Assembly (NCBI GenBank): GCA_016712415.1
Contig: JADJRC010000002.1
Span: 372,001-436,000 of the forward strand
Source of the DNA: Lewinellaceae bacterium
Lineage (GTDB): Bacteria; Bacteroidota; Bacteroidia; Chitinophagales; Saprospiraceae
DNA: 64,000 nt
Direction: 5' to 3'
Shown one piece after another: positions 53,706 to 61,273 of the stretch; the first letter of the stretch is position 1, and every line of letters begins with the position of its first letter. The translations under genes were made by a program, and so were the position numbers. The notes beneath the pieces are model-generated. The model was not told the DNA's origin. It did no database searches and saw nothing but the letters and a program-made list of their open reading frames with translations.

Positions 53706-54608
53706 CCAGAACCTGTAAATCCTGTGAATCCTGTCAAAAAAGCACTTTCTCGTCCCGTTGACCGGCGTCTGGATTGGAACCTGTAAATCCTGTGAATCCT
53801 GTCAAAAAAGCACTTTCTCGTCCCGTTGACCGGCGTCTGGATTGGAACCTGTAAATCCTGTGAATCCTGTCAAAAAAGCACTTTCTCGTCCCGTTGGGCG
53901 GCGTCGGGAATGGAACCTGTGAATCCTCAAAAAAGCACTTTCTCGTCCCGTTGACCGGCGTCTGGATTGGAACCTGTGAATCCTGTGAATCCTGTCAAAA
54001 AAGCACTTTCTCGTCACGTTGACCGGCGTCTGGATTGGAACCTGTAACTCCTGTGAATCCTGTCACAAAAGCACTTTCTCTTCCCGTTGACCGGCGTCTG
54101 GATTGGAACCTGTAAATCCTGTGAATCCTGTCAAAAAAAGCACTTTCTCGTCCCGTTGACCGGCGTCTGGATTGGAACCTGTAAATCCTGTGAATCCTGT
54201 CAAAAAGCACTTTCTCGTCCGTTGACCGGCGTCTGGATTGGAACCTGTAAATCCTGTGAATCCTGTCAAAAAAAGCACTGTTCCGTCCCGTTGACCGGCG
54301 TCTGGATTGGAACCTGTAAATCCTGTGAATCCTGTCAAAAAAGCACTTTCCCGTCCCGTTGACCGGCGTCTGGATTGGAACCTGTAGATCCTGTGAATCC
54401 TGTCAAAAAAGCACTTTCCCGTCCCGTTGACCGGCGTCTGGATTGGAACCTGTAAATCCTGTGAATCCTGTCAAAAAAGCACTTTCCCGTCCCGTTGACC
54501 GGCGTCTGGATTGGAACCTGTAAATCCTGTGAATCCTGTCAAAAAAGCACTTTCCCGTCCCGTTGACCGGCGTCTGGATTGGAACCTGTAAAAATCCTGT
54601 CAAAACCT
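53706..54608 (-). repeat. 68-bp tandem repeat array (13 copies)
   Basis: GCACTTTC-type cores occur at 53742, 53810, 53878, 53935, 54003, 54071, 54140, 54207, 54275, 54343, 54411, 54479 and 54547. The period is 67-69 bp, with one shortened unit of 57. Each unit has three AATCCTGTG-like submonomers, an A-run, then a constant part containing CGTCCCGTTGACCGGCGTCT. It is oriented opposite to the 38-bp array, so the two face each other between the convergent fumC and M48 genes. It explains all of the 1.3-kb gap. Confidence 0.92.
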
Positions 54609-54622
54609 CCTGCCAGCCCTGT

Positions 54623-55450
54623 CTACTTACCCGACTGCCCACGCCACTGCTGGATCGCTGCCTGGATCGCTGCCTGTCGGTTCTCCGGGTCGGGGTGCGT
54701 GCTCTGGAATTCCGGTGTGCGGTTTGGCCCGGCCGCCTTTTTAAGCACCTCCATGACGTTGATCAGACGCTCCGGCTCGTAGCCCGATTCGAGCATAAAG
54801 CGCACGCCGAGGTTGTCGCTTTGCAGTTCCTGTTCGCGGCCGTACTTCAGTTGCAGCATATTGGCTACCGTCTGGGCCAGATAGCCCGAGTTGGGGTTGG
54901 AAGGGTCGTAGGTGGCCATGGTGACGGCGCCGGTAATGCCTTGTGCCAGTTCCATTTGAGCCAGTTTTTCGGCGCTGTGTCGCGCTACTACGTGGCCGAC
55001 CTCGTGGCCGAGCACGCCCGCCAGCATATCTTCGTTGAGCGACTGTCCGTCGGTAGTCAGGCGCATGAGCAGCGCTTCGGTGATAAAAATCTGGCCGCCG
55101 GGCAGGGCGAACGCGTTGATCGTTTGCTGGTCGGCGAGCAGGTGAAAATCGTACTGGTAAGGGGTGCGTGCCGCAACCGAGCTGCGCACGATCTTCTGAC
55201 CCACCTGCTTGACCAGGGCTGCCGCCTGCTGGTTGCGGCTGAGTCCGCCGAACTCCTGTGCCATCTGCGGGGCGCTTTGAAGTCCCATTGCGATCTCCTG
55301 TTCGGGCGACATCGAGATATGCTGCGTTTCACCGGTAATCTCGTTGGTCGAGCTGCTGCCGTAGTACCGGCAGAGGGCGAAGCCCGCCATGACAACGGCG
55401 ATCAAAAGGGTAGGGGAGATGCGGAAACCGCCGCTTTGATTTCTGTACAT
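54623..55450 (-). CDS. M48 family metalloprotease
   Basis: A 275-aa membrane-anchored protease. One N-terminal transmembrane segment (about 12-30) precedes the zinc motif HEVGH at 149-153, with the third ligand probably Glu208 in EQELQSD (ExxxD). BepA/LoiP-like proteins of this size act in envelope quality control. No lipobox is visible. Its stop is near the end of the 68-bp array. Confidence 0.93.
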   Translation of the reverse strand: MYRNQSGGFRISPTLLIAVVMAGFALCRYYGSSSTNEITGETQHISMSPEQEIAMGLQSAPQMAQEFGGLSRNQQAAALVKQVGQKIVRSSVAARTPYQYDFHLLADQQTINAFALPGGQIFITEALLMRLTTDGQSLNEDMLAGVLGHEVGHVVARHSAEKLAQMELAQGITGAVTMATYDPSNPNSGYLAQTVANMLQLKYGREQELQSDNLGVRFMLESGYEPERLINVMEVLKKAAGPNRTPEFQSTHPDPENRQAAIQAAIQQWRGQSGK

Positions 55451-55464
55451 GGTTGTTGTATTGA

Positions 55465-55513
55465 AGGGTAAAAATAAAAAGCGGGCGAAAGGGCATTGCT
55501 GCTTTCGCCCGCT
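55465..55513 (-). terminator. Rho-independent terminator between two minus-strand genes
   Basis: The 12-bp stem AGCGGGCGAAAG/CTTTCGCCCGCT with a 10-nt loop is followed on the minus strand by TTTTTATTTTTACCC. It lies 28 nt after the stop of the T9SS gene at 55541. Confidence 0.88.
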
Positions 55514-55540
55514 AAGATAAGGGCTGTTGGAGAAATGTGC

Positions 55541-58500
55541 TTACTTCCCTACCACCAACTTCAGACAACGTGTACCACCCTGAGTATGCACTTCCAGCAG
55601 ATAAAAACCCGGCAGCAAATCCGCAGTGTCGATTATGAAGGTGTTCATTCCGTTGGGATGCATGTCTCGCACCGCTGTTCCAAGATTGTTTCGTAACGTT
55701 ATTTTCGTGACAGGAATTTCTGCACTATTTACTATTGTATATGTATTGGCAGGGTTGGGCGCAAGTGAAATGGTAAAAGCGTTTTGCACGTCATTCACAG
55801 GGTTAATGGGCGATTGAACAAACACCACAGCAGTATCTGAGCCATAAACCGGAGAAAAGGTTGCGCCTTCGCCCATTGCCAGTACATGGTCAATCCTGAA
55901 ATGAGCGATAACAGACGTATCGGTTCCTTTTTTCCCCGATTCAGGCTTTTGCACAAATACATCTGGCCAGACGAGACCATGCAGCGTGCCGATCGGGCCG
56001 TAGCCGTTAGCAGGAATATTTCCCCTGCGCGCCAGCGCAATGTCGAGCCTGCCCGCCTGGGGGAAATTGTGCTGCACCCAAAGTATCGATGTTGCAGGGT
56101 CACCCATCCAGGAAATGCCGGGCTCGAAGTAAACCCCATCCGGCTGAACAACTGCCGTATCGTAATACACACTAAACGCCAGACCGAGCAGATGGTAAAC
56201 CGGCCAGTTCGGCGTGCCGGCGTGCAAGTTCAGCAGGACGGTGTTTCCGGCAATGGTATCGGGCTGAACAAATACATTGAATCCATTATACAGGTTGTAT
56301 GGCAGTCCGGAGGGGTACTGGAATGGATTGTCGTAGCCCGGGCGCACGACATTGCCCCAGTTCTGTACCAGGGCCAGGGTATCCGAAGCATTGATCTGAC
56401 CGTTGCCATCACAATCGAGGTTATCGTATTTCAGGTAGTTAAACGGCATGGAGCTGCCCCAGCCGGGTGCATTTCGCCCTGCCCATGAGATGCCGGTGTC
56501 GGACCGAATCGGGCCGGTGGCGCCTTGTCCATATGCGATGAAGAGCAGGTCGAAATGATTGACTGCGTTGTTGTTGTCGGCGTCGCCAGGCCAGATACAT
56601 TCGGACGACATGGTTTCCGGGACATAGCGGTAGGCAGCAGTCGCCGACAACCCATTCTGGTCAGTTATGGTAATAAGGTACCCTCCCGGCCGGAGAAAAC
56701 GAATATCTCCGGCCTGGCCACTATAGATCGTGGAATTACTGCCAAGTGCACTGCGCCACATAGCAGCATACGGAGCCATGCCACCTGCAACTGACATTTG
56801 CAAGGTGGAAAGGCCGTCCTCGTCGCAACCCGGGGCCGTGCCGCAAGCATTGGCAAACAGCGTTTGCGGTATACCGCCTCCCACCAGAACGCCACCCCCG
56901 AAGCCGGTTATGCCGACCTGTTTAGCCGTTTTCAGGACCGCCAGGCCTGGGCCACTGTAGTTGTCCGGCCAGCCGAAATGCACTGCCGCCGGGCCGGGCG
57001 TTGCATTTGCTTCAATGATAAAACACAAGTCGAAAAGCGTTGTGCCATCGGGAACGGTGAATCCGGTTTGCAAAGGCTTCGACCAAATGATATCTATCCG
57101 GTTGCCGTCGTGCTGGTCATACTGCAGATCGGGCAGGTCGATTGCCTGGCCGTTTATACCGTTGAAAGTCAGTGCAGTAGCATCCCATTCAAGATACAGT
57201 GAAAAATGCTGTACACCGGTAAAAGATACTGCCTGTACCGGCAGGCAAACGGTCTCGCCAGCCAGCGCCGGGAGACTCCCAATCCGGAAATTCAGGCATG
57301 ATTTTCCGTTAAAGGCTTGCTGGGTCGTACAATCGATCTCTATGTCACCTGTGAAATAGACACACCCGTTGGCGTCGATAATCTGTGCCTCGTATTTCCC
57401 ATCGGGCAGACCCGATAAAGTGTCTTCGACTACTGTTGCGCCGTTTCCCTGAATGCTATGGGAGGCGCCGTTGCTCCATAATACCGACAAAGGCCAGGAT
57501 GGCATCGGCACAGACGCCACGGACAGGATCAATTGTCCAGCACCGGCTCCGCAATCAGCTTGCGGCATCACGGCCCAATCCGAAGCCTGCAAATGGCTGA
57601 GGGGGAAAGTCATAGCCTTGCTACAGCCGTTCGCGTCGCTGATCGTCACAGCATAACTGCCGGCCGGCAAATCGTTGATTATGGCGCCTGAATTACCGGG
57701 TGCGCTCCATTGGAACGCATAGGGCTGAGTGCCGCCGGAAGGTGTCAACTCAATTCTGCCGTTTGGTAGGGCGGCATTGCAATCCGGTAATTGCAGCACA
57801 ACGGCAGCATCCAGGTTTGAGATGTTGGTTACGGTGAAATCATTTGTGATTATACAATTCGTCGCATCCGTCACTGTCAGGTCGTAGTGACCGGCGGTAA
57901 TGTTTGCCAATGTTGTGCTGCCGGCTGTTAGGGGCGACCACTGGTAGGCGTAAGGCGGGGTCCCCCCGGCGATATTTACTGTAATACTGCCTTTGCCTGC
58001 GCCGCATGTATCATGCTGTATCTGCCAGTTGGAAAATACCATTGAATAGCCTCCGGTTAATACTTCGGCGAGGGCAACAGCACTACCGCCGTTCTGGTCG
58101 GTGACGGTTACCTTGTAATGGCCTGCACTAATATCAGACAGGTCTTTCATGGTGCCGACAATTGCACCGGTCTCGTTGGCCCAGGAGAATTGATACGGCG
58201 GCGCCCCACCGCTGACTGTCAGGTTGATAAAGCCGATGGCCGGCCCGCTGCAGCCCGCTTTTTTGGTACAAATTTGTTCCAGAACGGGCCCGGCGGGAGA
58301 TCCTCCGATTGCGATGCCGCCAAAGATCAGGTTTTGGGGCAGTAAATCCGGGTCGATGACCGCAGCCACAAGCATAAAGGGGACTGGACTGGAGTCTAAT
58401 GAAAATTCAACGGGTGAAAACCCCGCCGCAGCGCCGGGTTTTATTCGCAAACAAAGCCTGAATATCAAGATGCCGGGAGGCAACATCACGCCATATGCCG

Positions 58501-58858
58501 CCGGGTCAGACCAGCTAAACTTTATTATGCCGGCAGTGCCTGCATTGAAGTTGCCGCCAGCGGTAAGATACAGGGGAGTATTGGCGCCGAATTCCAGGTG
58601 GTCAAATTCAACGTCAGTAGTGTCGTACGTGACAATGAATTGCATGGCAACCATCTCGTACGGGATGTTTGCGCTGAAGTCCACGCAAACGGTTTCACCC
58701 GGCATTCCGGTGGCCTGCCCGATTTTCAGGGAGGAGCAGACTGGCGGATCAAATAACTGCGCAAGAAGTGCGCTGTGGACAATAAAGGATAGCAAACAGA
58801 GGAAAAAACAGCGGCTGAACATAAGCCGACGTGTCGAGGCGGAAAGCGTTTTTTTCAT
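55541..58858 (-). CDS. T9SS surface protein with cohesin-like, SprB and dockerin-like domains
   Basis: A 1105-aa secreted protein from ATG 58858 (MKKTLSASTRRLMF plus hydrophobic core ending ALLAQ). Cohesin-like domain 1 (about 40-180, GMPGETVCVDFSANI) is followed by several SprB-like repeats (about 215-520: PYQFSWANE, PYAYQWSPLT, PYAFQWSAPG). A second cohesin-like domain (about 530-680, LAGETVCLPVQAVSF) follows, then another SprB-like unit. A dockerin-like pair comes next (DADNNNAVNHFDLLFIAYG, DCDGNGQINASDTLALVQNW), then a third beta domain and a type A sorting domain (LAPNPANTYTI...GFYLLEVHT). Similar modules to A1/A2 but clearly distinct in sequence. Confidence 0.88.
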   Translation of the reverse strand: MKKTLSASTRRLMFSRCFFLCLLSFIVHSALLAQLFDPPVCSSLKIGQATGMPGETVCVDFSANIPYEMVAMQFIVTYDTTDVEFDHLEFGANTPLYLTAGGNFNAGTAGIIKFSWSDPAAYGVMLPPGILIFRLCLRIKPGAAAGFSPVEFSLDSSPVPFMLVAAVIDPDLLPQNLIFGGIAIGGSPAGPVLEQICTKKAGCSGPAIGFINLTVSGGAPPYQFSWANETGAIVGTMKDLSDISAGHYKVTVTDQNGGSAVALAEVLTGGYSMVFSNWQIQHDTCGAGKGSITVNIAGGTPPYAYQWSPLTAGSTTLANITAGHYDLTVTDATNCIITNDFTVTNISNLDAAVVLQLPDCNAALPNGRIELTPSGGTQPYAFQWSAPGNSGAIINDLPAGSYAVTISDANGCSKAMTFPLSHLQASDWAVMPQADCGAGAGQLILSVASVPMPSWPLSVLWSNGASHSIQGNGATVVEDTLSGLPDGKYEAQIIDANGCVYFTGDIEIDCTTQQAFNGKSCLNFRIGSLPALAGETVCLPVQAVSFTGVQHFSLYLEWDATALTFNGINGQAIDLPDLQYDQHDGNRIDIIWSKPLQTGFTVPDGTTLFDLCFIIEANATPGPAAVHFGWPDNYSGPGLAVLKTAKQVGITGFGGGVLVGGGIPQTLFANACGTAPGCDEDGLSTLQMSVAGGMAPYAAMWRSALGSNSTIYSGQAGDIRFLRPGGYLITITDQNGLSATAAYRYVPETMSSECIWPGDADNNNAVNHFDLLFIAYGQGATGPIRSDTGISWAGRNAPGWGSSMPFNYLKYDNLDCDGNGQINASDTLALVQNWGNVVRPGYDNPFQYPSGLPYNLYNGFNVFVQPDTIAGNTVLLNLHAGTPNWPVYHLLGLAFSVYYDTAVVQPDGVYFEPGISWMGDPATSILWVQHNFPQAGRLDIALARRGNIPANGYGPIGTLHGLVWPDVFVQKPESGKKGTDTSVIAHFRIDHVLAMGEGATFSPVYGSDTAVVFVQSPINPVNDVQNAFTISLAPNPANTYTIVNSAEIPVTKITLRNNLGTAVRDMHPNGMNTFIIDTADLLPGFYLLEVHTQGGTRCLKLVVGK

Positions 58859-59249
58859 GGGATGAAATCGCTTTTGGAATGAATGGATTAGCGGTTTGAC
58901 GTATCCATTATGGCCACGCCTGAACGCCGGATTATTCTCAGCCAAAGTTAAAGCAGGGTATCAGATTAAAATGTCAATTATTAAACAATTCACCAGATTA
59001 CCGGTATTCATCAGATGACTTCAAGTCATCAAATGAATATGAATACGCCCCCCTCCATACCGCACAACCACCATCAATCCGCTGAAAACTGTCGCCACCC
59101 GAACATTTTGTTCAACTGATTTAATCCGAATGCAATCAATGGTTAAACAATAGCGTCTGTATCACTGTTTCGATACTGTTTTTCAGCATCGGCAAATCCT
59201 GCTGGCTGCACACTTTAAATCCTCACTTTTCAACAGACAAAACCTTTTC
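58859..59249. other. Divergent spacer between the T9SS gene and folE
   Basis: 391 nt, AT-rich. It holds the minus-strand promoter (58943-58980) and a 17-nt palindrome GATGACTTCAAGTCATC (59014-59030) that could be an operator. No frame or RNA was recognised, and no exact -7 box for folE was found. Confidence 0.55.
58943..58980 (-). promoter_or_regulatory. Promoter of the T9SS gene at 55541
   Basis: On the minus strand TTGACA (-33-like, near 58977-58972) is followed after about 21 nt by TAACTTTG (58950-58943), matching TAnnTTTG. The leader is about 78 nt. Confidence 0.6.
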
Positions 59250-59948
59250 ATGGCAGATTTTCATCAATTGAACGGTCACCTCGACGGACTTGCTGACACC
59301 GACGACCTCGGCGACCTGCATATTGCCACCGCATCGGATACCCCGATGACCCCGCGCGCTTTCGATATCTCTGAAGCCGAAAAAATTGAACGTATTTCCG
59401 ACCATTTTGCGGAGATCATGAATATCCTGGGCCTCGACCTGCGCGACGACAGCCTGCGCGGCACACCCCGCCGGGTGGCCAGGATGTACGTCAACGAGGT
59501 GTTCCGCGGACTCAACCCCGCCAACAAACCCGTCGTGACGACCTTTGATAATAAGTACCAGTACCGCCGCCTCGTCGTCGAGCGCAACATACCGCTGCAA
59601 AGTACCTGCGAACACCACTTTCAGCCGATCTTCGGCGTGGCCCACGTGGCCTACATCCCCGGCGGCAAGGTCGTGGGGCTGTCGAAACTGAACCGCATCG
59701 TCGATTTCTATGCCCGCCGCCCGCAAGTGCAGGAACGCCTGACCATGCAGATCGCCGAAGAACTCAAACGCGTGCTTAAAACCGACGACGTGGCCGTGTA
59801 CATCGATGCCAAGCACATGTGCGTGCAGGCGCGCGGCGTGGAGCACCACGGCGCGAGCACCATCACGGCGGAATACTCCGGCAAATTCCTCAACGAAAAT
59901 ACCAAACAGGAGTTTCTGATGGCTATTGCGTCGAAGATGCCGGATTAG
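59250..59948 (+). CDS. folE: GTP cyclohydrolase I
   Basis: A 232-aa type I enzyme producing 7,8-dihydroneopterin triphosphate, the first step to folate/pterins. Zinc and catalytic motifs are intact: STCEHHFQPI (Cys and His ligands), IPGGKVVGLSKLNRIV, and KHMCVQARGVEH (second Cys ligand). An acidic N-terminal extension of about 35 residues precedes the family core. Confidence 0.97.
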   Translation: MADFHQLNGHLDGLADTDDLGDLHIATASDTPMTPRAFDISEAEKIERISDHFAEIMNILGLDLRDDSLRGTPRRVARMYVNEVFRGLNPANKPVVTTFDNKYQYRRLVVERNIPLQSTCEHHFQPIFGVAHVAYIPGGKVVGLSKLNRIVDFYARRPQVQERLTMQIAEELKRVLKTDDVAVYIDAKHMCVQARGVEHHGASTITAEYSGKFLNENTKQEFLMAIASKMPD

Positions 59949-59963
59949 GCAGGGTTTGGATAA

Positions 59964-61148
59964 TTGAAATTTTCTTTCGTTCCTTTGCCGATGTATCTCC
60001 GGGGCGCCTGCGAAAGAATTTATCCTCCATCAATTATCCTGGTTGTGCGCTACCTCTCCATCGATTTTTACCGCGGGCTGACCATCGCCCTGATGCTCAT
60101 TGTCAATACGCCGGGCTCCTGGCAGCATGTTTATTCTCCCTTGCTGCACGCCGAATGGAGCGGCTGCACGCCCACCGACCTGGTGTTTCCGTCTTTTATG
60201 TTCATCATCGGTGTGTCGATGTGGTTTTCCTTTGAAAAATATGGCCGCCGGCTGAACCGTGAGTTGGGTATGAAGGTGCTGAAACGGACGGTCATTTTGT
60301 TTGCCCTGGGCTTGCTGCTGGCCAAATTCCCTTTTTTCTGGAAAGACTGGGACAAACTGCGCTTCCTGGGCGTGCTGCCGCGCCTGGCGCTGGGGTACGG
60401 CCTCGCTTCGCTGCTGGCCCTGACCATCCCCGCGCGCTGGCTGCCGGCCACGGCCGCCGGAATTTTGCTGGGATACTGGGGGCTGTTGTATGCCTTCGCA
60501 GAGCCGGGGCAGGACCCGTATGGGCTGTTGGGCAACGTCGTGCGGCAGGTCGACCTGGCGGTCATGGGCCCGGCGCATATGTGGCAGGGCAAGGGCGTCC
60601 CTTTTGACCCTGAAGGCATCCTGAGTACCCTCCCCGCCATAGTGACGGTGCTGCTGGGCTGGTGGAGCGGTCAACTGATGCAGCGCCGGCAGGAAGAAAA
60701 AATACTGGCCGTACGCGACCTGTTGCTGTGCGGTGTTGTCCTTGCAGGAGCGGGGCTCGCCTGGGACCTCGTTTTCCCGATCAACAAAAGCCTTTGGACG
60801 AGCTCGTTTGTCCTGTACACAGGCGGTATTTCCATGATATTGCTCGCCTTCAGCGTCTGGGCGCTCGACATTGCCGACGGGCGGCGCTACATCACTTTTT
60901 TCCTGGTGTTTGGCGCCAATCCGCTGTTTGCCTATGTACTGGCGGGCCTGCTCACGAAGACCATGCTGAAGGTGCAATGGATGGAAGGCGAAGAGACCGT
61001 TTCGCTGTACGGATGGATTTCCAACAACCTCTTTCGCCCGATCGACGCCGGCCAGTTCGGTTCCCTGCTTTTTGCCCTGACGTTCATGCTGATCTGCTGG
61101 TCCGTGTGTTTTTACCTGTACAGGCGGAAGATTTATGTTAAAATCTAA
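59964..61148 (+). CDS. NagX/DUF5009-like acyltransferase (heparan-glucosaminide acetyltransferase family)
   Basis: A polytopic membrane protein with about ten hydrophobic segments. The family hallmark RYLSIDFYRGLTIALM at the first helix, then NTPGSW and TPTDLVFPSFMFIIGVSM, match the YeiB/NagX/HGSNAT group, which transfers acetyl groups across the membrane to sugars. Homologues begin just before RYLSIDF, so GTG 60045 may be the true start; a TTCCTTTG box near 59978-59985 would fit it. The longer frame from 59964 is given. Length about 367-394 aa is normal. Confidence 0.85.
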   Translation: MKFSFVPLPMYLRGACERIYPPSIILVVRYLSIDFYRGLTIALMLIVNTPGSWQHVYSPLLHAEWSGCTPTDLVFPSFMFIIGVSMWFSFEKYGRRLNRELGMKVLKRTVILFALGLLLAKFPFFWKDWDKLRFLGVLPRLALGYGLASLLALTIPARWLPATAAGILLGYWGLLYAFAEPGQDPYGLLGNVVRQVDLAVMGPAHMWQGKGVPFDPEGILSTLPAIVTVLLGWWSGQLMQRRQEEKILAVRDLLLCGVVLAGAGLAWDLVFPINKSLWTSSFVLYTGGISMILLAFSVWALDIADGRRYITFFLVFGANPLFAYVLAGLLTKTMLKVQWMEGEETVSLYGWISNNLFRPIDAGQFGSLLFALTFMLICWSVCFYLYRRKIYVKI

Positions 61149-61176
61149 AACCAAATAAAAATCAGATTTTTATCAT

Positions 61177-61184
61177 TACGTTTG
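61177..61184 (+). promoter_or_regulatory. -7 box of the susC-like gene
   Basis: TACGTTTG matches TAnnTTTG, about 90 nt before ATG 61274. Confidence 0.5.
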
Positions 61185-61273
61185 CCGTTGAAGCCTGCCT
61201 TTTTTAGGCATTTCAAAATAATTGATTTAATCCCAACATTGACATTGATTCAATTAACAAACTTATCCATTGT

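Noticed and set aside
54087..54362. Cys-rich repeat peptide with CKSCESCQK motifs
   Set aside because: The frame stays open only because repeat units of 66-69 bp happen to add up to multiples of three. The 68-bp unit is not a codon multiple and other units break the frame.
53331..54608. CRISPR array
   Set aside because: Units of 38 and 68 bp repeat without unique spacers, and no cas genes are in view. These are simple tandem repeats.
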